Origin: an uncultured Eubacteriales bacterium
GTDB taxonomy: Bacteria; Bacillota; Clostridia; Oscillospirales; Acutalibacteraceae
Length of the DNA stretch: 10,156 nt
NCBI GenBank assembly: GCA_900319615.1
Contig: ONPE01000034.1
Coordinates: 1-10,156, forward strand
Direction: 5' to 3'
Shown: positions 1-6,443 of the stretch, piece by piece
Position numbering within the stretch: the first letter of the stretch is position 1
Layout: each line of letters begins with the position of its first letter
Made by a program: the position numbers and the translations under genes
The notes under the pieces: generated by a model
Database searches by the model: none
What the model saw: only the letters and a program-made list of their open reading frames with translations
Told to the model about the DNA's origin: nothing

Positions 1-25
1 ATTCCTAACTCCTAATTCCTCATTT
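1..25. repeat. Partial heptamer tract at the window edge
   Basis: The first 25 bases read as ATTCCTA, ACTCCTA, ATTCCTC and ATTT. This is the same 7-base period as the right-hand tracts of the elements at 1703-1881 and 2813-3083. The tract runs off the left edge and overlaps the stop codon of the 125-residue gene. It is probably one end of a third copy of that element family, but the hairpin modules lie outside the window if they exist. Confidence 0.5.
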
Positions 26-397
26 ATTATGTGCTTCTTCCTGTCGCTTTAAGTATTCCTCATACACTTTCTTGGTGTACTCGTCGGGGTCGTAGGTGTC
101 TTCTGCGAGGATGAAGTCTTTTTCGTTCAGCTTTTTCAGCAGCTTTTCGTCTTTCTTATCGGGCTTGCCGTCTTTCTTTCGCAGCACAGCCCTCTTGTAC
201 TTGGTGTACCGTATCTCACGAACCGTTCGCACCAGCCCCTTGTCGGCTTTGGTGTAAACCGTCGTGGGCACGATGAGCGCCTGCCCTAAGGAGGCGAAAA
301 GTCCTCCGATCAAGCGCACTGCGGCTTTTTTGCCGGAGAGCATCGGCGTTTCGCAGTCGAGATACTCCTGCTCTCTCGGGGTCAGCTCCGTGCTCAT
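20..397 (-). CDS. Hypothetical protein, 125 aa, coupled to the hydrogenase-like gene
   Basis: I do not recognise this family. The start ATG (397-395) overlaps the stop of the upstream hydrogenase-like gene in an ATGA, so the two are probably translationally coupled and functionally linked. The protein has a polar N-terminus, one moderately hydrophobic stretch at about residues 29-48 (rich in Leu, Ile, Val, Ala, Gly), and a strongly charged Lys/Glu/Asp-rich second half (about 50-125) that looks helical. The hydrophobic stretch contains Gly and Gln and is marginal as a membrane segment. The only Cys is at about position 15, so it is not an iron-sulfur protein by itself. It could be an accessory or anchoring partner of the hydrogenase-like protein. 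That is inference from position only. Codon use resembles its neighbours. Confidence 0.8.
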   Translation of the reverse strand: MSTELTPREQEYLDCETPMLSGKKAAVRLIGGLFASLGQALIVPTTVYTKADKGLVRTVREIRYTKYKRAVLRKKDGKPDKKDEKLLKKLNEKDFILAEDTYDPDEYTKKVYEEYLKRQEEAHNK

Positions 398-1668
398 AGG
401 TTGCCCAGCTGGTCGTAGACTGACTGAATCTTCGCCTTGAGCTTATGGATGCAGTCGGTCTCCTTTGCTCTGCCCCTTACGATATCCTCGGCAAGGGCGC
501 GGCAGGTCGGAGAACCGCACGAGCCGCAGTCGAGACCGGGCAGATCGTTGACTATCTTTTCCATCTTCTCCATCATGTCCATCGCCTCAAAGATATCGTC
601 CGACAGGCGGAAGGTATCGGCGTTGAAGGTGAGGATGGTCTCCCACATCATGCGGTCGATATCGTCCTCCTTAAGATGGTTGAGGGAGACGGGCAGATAC
701 TTGCGTAGTATCTGTATGCGAGCCTGAGCGACGTACGGATTCTCGACGGCGAGAACGCCTCCTACGCAGCCGCCTGAGCATGCGTTGAGCTCGATGAAGT
801 CCACGCCGTGGATATGCTCGTCCTCGAGCTCCTCCAAGACGCGTATGACGTTCTCTATGCCGTCTGCGGCAAGATATTTATCGCCCAGCATCGCGGCAGC
901 CTCGCCGCCCGAGGTCGCCCAACCCACGCCGATAAGACCGGACTTTGAGAGCGACTCCACGACCTTGAGCTTATCCATCTTCGAGGTGAGCGCCGGATAT
1001 ATCTGCGATATGGCGATAGCTCCCGACACCGCGCTCTTCTCCGAGCCGTGGGGGGAGTTGATCTCGGTGACCTTAGCCGGACATGGCGTGATGAAGAACA
1101 CGCCGATGTCCTCGTCCGCCGCGCCTGTCAGCTTGATGACCTCGCGCCTTGCCATCCTTGCCGCTACCTCCATCGGCGCCAGCAGGGGCATGACGTTGTC
1201 GCACAGCTCCGGGAAGCGGATGCGTATCAGCCTCACCACAGCCGGACACGCCGAGCTGATGATAGGGGTCTGCAGCTTTTTCTCGCGTATGAGCTTGCGC
1301 GTGGCTTCGCTCACCAGCTCAGCAGCGCGGCTGACCTCGTAGATGTAGTCGAAGCCGAGCTCCCTTAGCCCCGTGAGCACGATGTCGATGTCGTTGAGGT
1401 TGTTGAACTGACCGAACAGCGCCGGAGCCGGCATGGCGATCTTTATTTTATATTGTTCGATTTCTTCGAGCTGATTGGAGCGCGCGCGCTTGGCGTGATG
1501 CGGACAGATGCGTATGCACTCGCCGCAGTCGATGCACCTATCCGAGAGGATGTGCGCCTTGCCGTTTCGGATGCGTATAGCCTCGGTGGGACAGCGCTTC
1601 AGACAGTTAGTGCAGCCGCAGCAGAGATCCGCGTCCAGCTCGACAGAGTGGAAGTATTGTTTATCCAT
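394..1668 (-). CDS. [FeFe]-hydrogenase-like iron-sulfur protein, putative sensory type
   Basis: A 424-residue cytoplasmic protein. Residues 16-26 and 45-55 are two CX2CX2CX3C ferredoxin motifs, each for one 4Fe-4S cluster. The hydrogenase core follows with all four H-cluster Cys: C141 in SSACP, C196 in TPCPAK (with K199), and C297/C301 in ACSGGC. The Cys normally just before the first ligand (TSCCP), used for proton transfer in catalytic enzymes, is Ala140 here. The same Cys-to-Ala change is known in the sensory hydrogenase HydS of Thermotoga. The C-terminus (C381, C384, C389, C406) is a further four-Cys iron-sulfur domain of the CXXCGXXXC kind. There is no PAS or kinase domain in the same chain. 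The start is supported by AAGGAA six bases before ATG. A HATPase and a DRTGG gene lie upstream, which fits a sensory or regulatory [FeFe]-hydrogenase (group C/D-like). Catalytic H2 metabolism is not excluded. The exact subgroup is my inference. Confidence 0.88.
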   Translation of the reverse strand: MDKQYFHSVELDADLCCGCTNCLKRCPTEAIRIRNGKAHILSDRCIDCGECIRICPHHAKRARSNQLEEIEQYKIKIAMPAPALFGQFNNLNDIDIVLTGLRELGFDYIYEVSRAAELVSEATRKLIREKKLQTPIISSACPAVVRLIRIRFPELCDNVMPLLAPMEVAARMARREVIKLTGAADEDIGVFFITPCPAKVTEINSPHGSEKSAVSGAIAISQIYPALTSKMDKLKVVESLSKSGLIGVGWATSGGEAAAMLGDKYLAADGIENVIRVLEELEDEHIHGVDFIELNACSGGCVGGVLAVENPYVAQARIQILRKYLPVSLNHLKEDDIDRMMWETILTFNADTFRLSDDIFEAMDMMEKMEKIVNDLPGLDCGSCGSPTCRALAEDIVRGRAKETDCIHKLKAKIQSVYDQLGNL

Positions 1669-1702
1669 GTTGATTCCTTGTAATGTAATTAGAAACGGAG
1701 AA

Positions 1703-1881
1703 TAGTGAATGGAGAACGGTTAACGGAGAACGGAGAACGGAGAACGGTTAACGGTTAAGGGTGGGCTCCGCCCACATCCGATTTGTATATTCCCATCAAA
1801 CGCCTGATACAGAATCCATAGGAATCCAAAACGCGAAGCGTTTCCCTTAACTCCTAACTCCTAACTCCTAACTCCTAACTA
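1703..1881. repeat. Heptamer-bounded element 1, inside the hydrogenase operon
   Basis: This element fills most of the 245-bp gap between the HATPase and hydrogenase-like genes. In plus-strand order it has seven tandem heptamers at 1711-1759 (GGAGAAC four times, GGTTAAC twice, GGTTAAG). Next is a hairpin GTGGGC-TCC-GCCCAC at 1761-1775, then a short non-repeated core. A second hairpin AAACGC-GAA-GCGTTT lies at 1829-1843, followed by CCC. Last come four exact AACTCCT heptamers plus AACT at 1849-1880, followed by an A-run. The same order of parts recurs at 2813-3083. I see no open reading frame in it. TA dinucleotides at 1703-1704 and 1880-1881 are plausible borders. Two ATTCCTG units at about 1886-1899 may be further degenerate copies. 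Confidence 0.8.
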
Positions 1882-1912
1882 AAAATTCCTGATTCCTGAT
1901 TAACAGTAGTTT

Positions 1913-2341
1913 TTACGCTTCTTTAACGCGGACGGTAAGATACAGGTCGGTGCCTTTACCAATCTCGGTCTCGATGCGCATATCGTCGGTGTACTTCTTG
2001 ATGTTCGGCAGACCCATGCCTGCTCCGAAGCCGAGGCTGCGCACGTTGTCGGGCGCGGTGGAGTATCCCTCCTGCATCGCCTTCTCTACGTCGGGGATAC
2101 CGGGGCCGTGGTCGGATAGCAGGACGTCCACGTGGTCGGGATAGATATCCACATCCACAAAGCCGCCGTCGGCGTGGATGACCATGTTGATCTCAGCCTC
2201 GTACATGGCGATGGCTGTCCTGCGGATAGCGTCGGTGTTGTAGCCGAGGGCTTTCAGACGCTTTTTGACAGAGCCCGAAGCCTCGCCCGCGCGGGTGAAG
2301 TCCTCACCCGATACGTCATAGTGCAGATGTATGCTGCTCAT
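1913..2341 (-). CDS. Small HATPase protein, anti-sigma/histidine-kinase-type
   Basis: A 142-residue single-domain GHKL ATPase, the size of RsbW/SpoIIAB-type anti-sigma kinases. The N-box is at about residues 48-57 (EAEINMVIHA). The G1 box is DHGPGIPD at about 82-89, and the G2 region is GFGAGMGLPNIKK at about 104-116. There is no membrane segment, HisKA domain or sensor domain, so it acts in the cytoplasm, probably as a Ser/Thr kinase or ATP-dependent switch protein. I chose the start at 2341 because it forms an ATGA overlap with the stop of the DRTGG gene. The reading frame is open upstream to 2491, but that stretch is only the out-of-frame shadow of the DRTGG gene and has no family similarity. 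It is probably made with the DRTGG protein and the hydrogenase-like protein as one signalling unit. The partner substrate is unknown. Confidence 0.9.
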   Translation of the reverse strand: MSSIHLHYDVSGEDFTRAGEASGSVKKRLKALGYNTDAIRRTAIAMYEAEINMVIHADGGFVDVDIYPDHVDVLLSDHGPGIPDVEKAMQEGYSTAPDNVRSLGFGAGMGLPNIKKYTDDMRIETEIGKGTDLYLTVRVKEA

Positions 2342-2685
2342 ACCGCGGTACCTCCCGAAAGACCGCCTGCGTACAGCTTGCCGCACGCCGTGAACATACG
2401 GTAGCGAGTCTTTATCAGCGTGATGTCGCGGCTCTCGGCAAGGCTGATGATACTCTGATCCGGCTCCTTGCCGCGCACGAATACGATGCACGCCATATCC
2501 ATCATCTCAGCCGTGCGCACCACCTGCGGATTCATAAGTCCGGTGAGAAGGACGCTCTGATCCTTGACGAACGCCAGAACGTCGCTCATCATATCCGAGC
2601 CGCAGGCTGTCTTGATCTCCTGATCGAGGTTGCCCTCGCAGATGACCTCGCCGTCCAAAATGTCGATAATATCCTTTACGATCAT
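2338..2685 (-). CDS. DRTGG-domain protein, 115 aa
   Basis: This is the first gene of the cassette. AAAGGA lies about nine bases before ATG, and a good promoter lies 40-70 bases upstream. The whole chain fits a stand-alone DRTGG domain: a short N-terminal helix-strand part with EVICEGNLDQEI, the central DMMSDVLAFVKDQSVLLTG segment, then alternating hydrophobic strands and helices (ACIVFVRGKEP, DITLIKTRYRMFTACGKL). DRTGG domains also occur in phosphotransacetylase-type and CBS-domain proteins, where they are thought to be regulatory. No catalytic residues are evident. Stand-alone DRTGG genes are commonly found next to small HATPase and [FeFe]-hydrogenase genes in Clostridia, which is the arrangement here. 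The ligand and output are unknown. The family call rests on overall pattern. Confidence 0.82.
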   Translation of the reverse strand: MIVKDIIDILDGEVICEGNLDQEIKTACGSDMMSDVLAFVKDQSVLLTGLMNPQVVRTAEMMDMACIVFVRGKEPDQSIISLAESRDITLIKTRYRMFTACGKLYAGGLSGGTAV

Positions 2686-2733
2686 ATAGCTTCATCCTTT
2701 CTGATGATAGTTGCTGATATTACAATTAATATA

Positions 2734-2762
2734 ATAATACCATAAATTCACCCCGTTTACAA
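2734..2762 (-). promoter_or_regulatory. Promoter of the DRTGG-HATPase-hydrogenase operon
   Basis: On the minus strand, TTGTAA (2762-2757) is separated by 17 bases from TATTAT (2739-2734). A TGG precedes the -10 box, which makes it an extended -10 type. Transcription would start near 2727, giving a leader of about 40 bases. No equally good promoter was found in the gap at 1669-1912, so the hydrogenase-like gene probably depends on this one. Confidence 0.65.
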
Positions 2763-2764
2763 CA

Positions 2765-2785
2765 TGACAAAACTGCCAAATGTCA
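2765..2785. promoter_or_regulatory. Inverted repeat just upstream of the -35 box, possible operator
   Basis: TGACA (2765-2769) and TGTCA (2781-2785) form an inverted repeat with 11 bases between the arms, ending three bases upstream of the -35 hexamer. Position and symmetry suit an activator or repressor site for the hydrogenase cassette. The sequence does not match the Rex consensus, and I cannot name a regulator. Confidence 0.3.
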
Positions 2786-2812
2786 GCCGAGTTGTTGTGT
2801 AAAACGCTGAAA

Positions 2813-3083
2813 TAGTTAGGAGTGAGGAGTTAGGAGTGAGGAGTTAGAAGTTAGGAGTTAGGAGTTGATGGTGGGCTGCGCCCACACCCGAATTATATAG
2901 TGTTTATTTGCAACGCTTGTAACACAAAAAACATACATGAAACAGAAAAGATAACTTTGTATTCTATATGCAGTTTTATCAATCCAAAAATCCGATAGGA
3001 TTTTCCCGCAATTCCTAATTATTCTCAGTTCCTAATTCCTCATTTTTCTCAACTCCTCACTCCTAACTCCTCACTCCTAACTA
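2813..3083. repeat. Heptamer-bounded element 2 with perfect 33-nt inverted ends (MITE-like)
   Basis: The 33 bases at 2813-2845 are the exact reverse complement of 3051-3083, with 205 bases between them. The left tract (2814-2866) is seven heptamers of AGTTAGG/AGTGAGG type plus AGTT. A hairpin GTGGGC-TGC-GCCCAC follows at 2871-2885, then an AT-rich non-coding core. A second hairpin AAAATCC-GATA-GGATTTT sits at 2987-3004, followed by CCC. More degenerate TTCCTAA-type units come next, then the right tract of AACTCCT/CACTCCT heptamers ending AACT. TA dinucleotides at both outer ends are compatible with TA-target insertion of an IS630/mariner-type passenger. No transposase is encoded. With the DRTGG promoter region it fills the 437-bp gap 2686-3122. 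Confidence 0.85.
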
Positions 3084-3112
3084 AAAAAAGCGTCCGGTTT
3101 CCCGTGACGCTT
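3083..3112 (-). terminator. Rho-independent terminator of nrdG
   Basis: Read on the minus strand, AAGCGTC pairs with GACGCTT. A bulged A follows, then an inner CGG/CCG pair closed by a GAAA tetraloop, and a run of T follows the stem (A-run at 3083-3089 on the plus strand). It begins about ten bases after the nrdG stop. Its T-run touches the right end of the repeat element. Confidence 0.9.
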
Positions 3113-3122
3113 CGTTTAGCTG

Positions 3123-3644
3123 TTAATTTAGCTCCGATAAGACAGCCTCGCCTTTTTCGAGCGATTCTTTTACGTTGAGTATTCTCTGGTTGCGGCTGCC
3201 GCGAAAATGCAGCATCAGGCTCATTTCCTCTTCGATGAACCGTCCGTCAACCAGCCAGTCGCACTGCTCGAGCAGCTCCCTATACTCCGGATGTGTGCCG
3301 AACATACTCTGCAGCTGTTCAAAGGTGTAGCCGGTGTAGCAAAAGACGTTCAGCCCCATTTCGTGTGCTCTTTTCGCGAGCACGGTCAGCGGCTTTGCCT
3401 GCGCGAACGGCTCGCCGCCCGAGAGCGTGATCCCTCTCAGCAGCTTATCCTTTTCAGCTTCTTCAAGAATCCTCTCGACGGAGCTGTCGAAGCCGCCGTC
3501 GAAGTCCCAGGTGTGCTCGTTGTGGCAACCCTTGCAGTGATGCGGACAGCCCTGCACGAACACGGTCATGCGTATGCCGGGGCCGTCTACGATGCTCTCA
3601 CGCACTACTCCCGCGAGGCGTAAAGGTATTTTTGTTTCGGACAT
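3123..3644 (-). CDS. nrdG: Anaerobic ribonucleotide reductase activating protein
   Basis: A 173-residue radical-SAM activase, about the usual length for the family. It binds one 4Fe-4S cluster through C33, C37 and C40 in the CX3CX2C motif (GCPHHCKGCHN). It cleaves S-adenosylmethionine to make the 5'-deoxyadenosyl radical that creates the glycyl radical on NrdD. The SAM-contacting TLSGGEP lies at 73-79, and the family-typical FRGSRNQRILNVKESLEKG at about 147-165. The N-terminal GPGIRMTVFVQGCPHHC block is also characteristic. A GAGGAG Shine-Dalgarno stands eight bases before ATG. It lies 236 bases downstream of nrdD on the same strand and ends in a strong terminator, so it is probably the last gene of an nrdD-nrdG unit. 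Nothing is missing or unusual. Confidence 0.97.
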   Translation of the reverse strand: MSETKIPLRLAGVVRESIVDGPGIRMTVFVQGCPHHCKGCHNEHTWDFDGGFDSSVERILEEAEKDKLLRGITLSGGEPFAQAKPLTVLAKRAHEMGLNVFCYTGYTFEQLQSMFGTHPEYRELLEQCDWLVDGRFIEEEMSLMLHFRGSRNQRILNVKESLEKGEAVLSELN

Positions 3645-3727
3645 AATATCAACTCCTCGGGTTGAAGATGATTATGCGCGGCGCCTGACGATCAACGCAG
3701 GATGACGGGTGCTGCTGACAGCATAAA

Positions 3728-3760
3728 CCGCAGATAGAAGACGGACGCTCCTACCTGCGG
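3728..3760 (-). other. Hairpin in the nrdD-nrdG intergenic region
   Basis: The 236-bp gap between nrdD and nrdG (3645-3880) holds no convincing gene. It contains a ten-base-pair stem, 3728-3737 with 3751-3760 (CCGCAGGTAG with CTATCTGCGG on the minus strand, one G-U pair), around a 13-base loop. Only three T's follow, so it is a weak terminator at best. It could instead be a processing or stability element that sets the NrdD to NrdG ratio. Confidence 0.4.
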
Positions 3761-3880
3761 TACGTCATAAATGCCGCTCCCTGTAACTCTCTGTCTGAAT
3801 ATGATTGAAAGTCAAAGGGTTATATCTCAGCGCAGTGATATAAGAATCTTTCTGAAATCATTGCGTTTTATTATGGTGAA

Positions 3881-6238
3881 TTAAGACACAAGTGTCTCGC
3901 GAAAAGAGGCGTCTTCAGCTTTCTCAAGGCTGTGCTTGACTCTGTCGTTGACCTCGGCTTTTTTGGCGTTGTTGAAGCGGTCGAGGGTGCCGACAAGGTA
4001 GCCGGTGATGCGGCGGATGCGCTCTACCTGCATACCGTTCTTGACGATCTTCCTGCCGCACTTGGGGCAGTAGTCGCCGATGATGCCCGTATAGCCGCAG
4101 ACGGGGTCGCGGTCGACGGGATGGTTGATGGAGCCGTAGCCGATGCCGGCTTCCTTCATGCAGCGTACCACCTGCTCGAACGCCTCGAGGTTCTCGGACG
4201 GATCGCCGTCGAGCTCGATGTAAGAGATGTGGCCTGCGTTTGTAAGCGCATGGTACGGAGCTTCGATCTTGATCTTATCGAAGGCGTTGATCGGGAAGTA
4301 TACCGGCACGTGGAAGGAGTTGGTGTAGTAGTCGCGGTCGGTAACACCCTTGATAACGCCGAAGCGCTGCTTGTCGATGCGGACGAAGCGGCCGGACAGA
4401 CCCTCAGCCGGGGTAGCGAGGCAGGTGAAGTTGAGCTTCATCTCGTCGCTCTTCTTATCGAGCTTCTTTCTCATAAAGCTGACGATTTCCAGACCGAGCC
4501 TCTGAGCCTCCTCGGATTCGCCGTGATGCTCGCCGATCAGGGCGACAAGAGCCTCGGCAAGGCCGATGAAGCCGATGGAGAGCGTGCCGTGCTTGAGCAC
4601 CTCGCGCACCTCGTCGTCTATGGAGAGCTTCTCGGAGTCGATCCAAACGCCCTGACCCATCAGGAAGGGATAGTTGCGCACGCGCTTCTGGCACTGTATC
4701 TCAAAGCGCTCGAGGATCTGCTCGATGCACAGGTCGAGCATACGGTCGAGCTGATCGAAGAAGAAGTCGATGTTCTTGTTTGCGAGGATCGCGAGCCTGG
4801 GCAGGTTGATGGAGGTGAAGCTCAGGTTGCCTCTGCCGAAGGTGATCTCTCTTGTCGGGTCGTACTTGTTGCCGATGACGCGGGTACGGCAGCCCATGTA
4901 GGCTACCTCGGTCTCGGGACGGCCCTCTTTATAGTAAGCGAGGTTGTACGGAGCGTCGATGAAGGCGTAGTTGGGGAAGAGGCGCTTAGCCGATACGCGG
5001 AAGCTGAGCTTGAACAGATCGTAGTTCGGGTCGCCGGGGTTGTAGTTCACGCCCTCTTTTACCTTGAAGATGTGTACGGGGAAGATCGGGGTCTCGCCGT
5101 TGCCCAGACCCTTCTCGGTAGCGAGCAGGATGTTCTTGATGACCATACGACCCTCGGGCGAGGTATCGGTGCCGTAGTTGATGGAGGAGAAGGGTACCTG
5201 TGCACCTGCACGGCTGTGCATGGTGTTCAGGTTATGCACGACAGCCTCCATAGCCTGGAAGGTAGCGCGGTCTGTCTCTTCAAGAGCGTGCTTCTTGGCA
5301 AAGCGCTGGAGCTTGCCGGCGAGCTTCTCGTCGTAGGTGGATGTGAGCAGCTCCAATTCCTTCTTCTCATACTCGGGGCTGCACTCTATCTTGGCGATCT
5401 CGCCGGTGGCAGCCTCTGCAGCAGCGCAGATGGCGTCGATGGTCTCCTTGGCGTTCTCGTCGTCAGCGAGCAGCTCTGCGCCGCGGGCGAGGTTCATGCG
5501 GTATCTCTTGTTGTATGTCTTGATAACGCCGGGAGCCATGCCGTAGTCGAAGTTAGGCACCGACTGACCGCCGTGCTGGTCGTTCTGGTTAGACTGGATC
5601 GCGATGCAGGCGAGAGCTCCGTAGGTGGAGATATCGTTGGGCTCGCGGATGAAGCCGTGACCGGTGGAGAAGCCGTCCTTGAACAGCTTGATAAGGTCGA
5701 TCTGGCAGCAGGTGGTGGTGAGGGTGAGGAAGTCGAGGTCATGTATGTGGATGTCGCCCTCGCGGTGCGCCTTGGCGAACTTGGGGTCGAGGACGTACAT
5801 CTGATAGAATTCCTTCGCGCCCTCGGAGCCGTACTTGAGCATGGTGCCCATCGCGGTATCGCCGTCGATGTTTGCGTTCTCGCGCTTGACGTCGTTATCC
5901 TTCGCGGATTTGAAGGTCAGATCCTCGTAGATCTTCATCAGCTTGGTGTTCATCTCGCGGACTCTTGTGCGCTCCGCACGGTAGAGGATGAACTCCTTGG
6001 CTGTTCTCGCGTGGCCGTTCTCGATCAGGATCTTCTCGACGGTATCCTGTACGTGTTCTACGGTGGGGGTGGGGTTCTCCTCAGCCTCCAGATACTCCTG
6101 TACCTTAGCCGCTAATTTCTCGGCGCTCTCATAGTCGTTGCCGCCGATGGCGTGAGCCGCGCTGTAGATCGCCTGAGTGATCTTGTCGATGTCGAACTCT
6201 GCCGAGCGGCCGTCGCGCTTAACTATCATTTTGATCAT
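3881..6238 (-). CDS. nrdD: Anaerobic (class III) ribonucleoside-triphosphate reductase
   Basis: A 785-residue glycyl-radical enzyme that reduces ribonucleoside triphosphates to dNTPs without oxygen. Residues 1 to about 95 are an ATP-cone (MIVKRDGRSAEFDIDKITQAI), the allosteric ATP/dATP site. The catalytic barrel contains HIHDLDF followed by a Cys pair at 177-178, SRAGAQVPFSSINYG at about 342-356, and GCRTRV with the likely thiyl Cys450. Near the C-terminus a zinc-ribbon-like stretch has C714, C724 and C727. The radical Gly is G746 in RRITGYL. The open frame extends 25 codons upstream, but I chose ATG at 6238 because GGAGG stands eight bases before it and the ATP-cone begins there. Oddity: the zinc site shows three Cys rather than the four (two CXXC pairs) of the E. 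coli and T4 enzymes. His706 nearby could be the fourth ligand. It is activated by the downstream nrdG product. Confidence 0.97.
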   Translation of the reverse strand: MIKMIVKRDGRSAEFDIDKITQAIYSAAHAIGGNDYESAEKLAAKVQEYLEAEENPTPTVEHVQDTVEKILIENGHARTAKEFILYRAERTRVREMNTKLMKIYEDLTFKSAKDNDVKRENANIDGDTAMGTMLKYGSEGAKEFYQMYVLDPKFAKAHREGDIHIHDLDFLTLTTTCCQIDLIKLFKDGFSTGHGFIREPNDISTYGALACIAIQSNQNDQHGGQSVPNFDYGMAPGVIKTYNKRYRMNLARGAELLADDENAKETIDAICAAAEAATGEIAKIECSPEYEKKELELLTSTYDEKLAGKLQRFAKKHALEETDRATFQAMEAVVHNLNTMHSRAGAQVPFSSINYGTDTSPEGRMVIKNILLATEKGLGNGETPIFPVHIFKVKEGVNYNPGDPNYDLFKLSFRVSAKRLFPNYAFIDAPYNLAYYKEGRPETEVAYMGCRTRVIGNKYDPTREITFGRGNLSFTSINLPRLAILANKNIDFFFDQLDRMLDLCIEQILERFEIQCQKRVRNYPFLMGQGVWIDSEKLSIDDEVREVLKHGTLSIGFIGLAEALVALIGEHHGESEEAQRLGLEIVSFMRKKLDKKSDEMKLNFTCLATPAEGLSGRFVRIDKQRFGVIKGVTDRDYYTNSFHVPVYFPINAFDKIKIEAPYHALTNAGHISYIELDGDPSENLEAFEQVVRCMKEAGIGYGSINHPVDRDPVCGYTGIIGDYCPKCGRKIVKNGMQVERIRRITGYLVGTLDRFNNAKKAEVNDRVKHSLEKAEDASFRETLVS

Positions 6239-6297
6239 GTCATTTTCCTCCGTAAAGATATCTTGGTTCTGTTGTAACGAATTTGTAAATAATTCAG

Positions 6298-6327
6298 CGC
6301 CCAAATACCACATCTTGTGTCCGGGCG
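6298..6327 (-). other. Leader hairpin upstream of nrdD
   Basis: In the nrdD leader, CGCCC and GGGCG (6327-6323 with 6302-6298) enclose an inner CACA/TGTG stem (6319-6316 with 6312-6309). It lies between the proximal promoter and the start codon. It matches no riboswitch class I know, and no cobalamin-box sequence is visible. The role is unknown. Confidence 0.3.
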
Positions 6328-6339
6328 AAATCCTGTCCT

Positions 6340-6368
6340 AATATAGCAGATTACCGCCGCAAAATCAA
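6340..6368 (-). promoter_or_regulatory. Proximal nrdD promoter
   Basis: On the minus strand, TTGATT (6368-6363), a 17-base spacer, then TATATT (6345-6340) preceded by TGC, an extended -10. The start would be near 6333, about 95 bases before the nrdD ATG. It has the same -35 hexamer and extended -10 style as the putP promoter. Confidence 0.65.
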
Positions 6369-6443
6369 TCGTTAAAATACACTATAAAAAAAGATTTATT
6401 TGTGGAATTTGATAACAAATCCAAAAATGATATCCTTAAAAGA

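Noticed and set aside
2342..2491. A longer N-terminus for the HATPase gene
   Set aside because: It would fully overlap the DRTGG gene in another frame, adds Arg/His-rich sequence unlike any GHKL protein, and the ATG at 2341 makes a standard ATGA coupling.
1703..3083. A CRISPR array from the regular short repeats
   Set aside because: The repeats are contiguous 7-base units without spacers of 30-40 bases, and no cas genes are nearby.
3932..6115. A 727-codon open frame on the plus strand opposite nrdD
   Set aside because: It is the antisense shadow of a highly conserved nrdD. The frame is kept open by GC-rich codon bias, its residues are low-complexity Val/Leu/Asp/Glu, and no family pattern or ribosome-binding site is seen.
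6239..6440. A cobalamin or other riboswitch in the nrdD leader
   Set aside because: The leader is long enough, but no B12-box-like conserved sequence or multi-stem arrangement was found, only a simple hairpin. A class III reductase also has no direct need for cobalamin.
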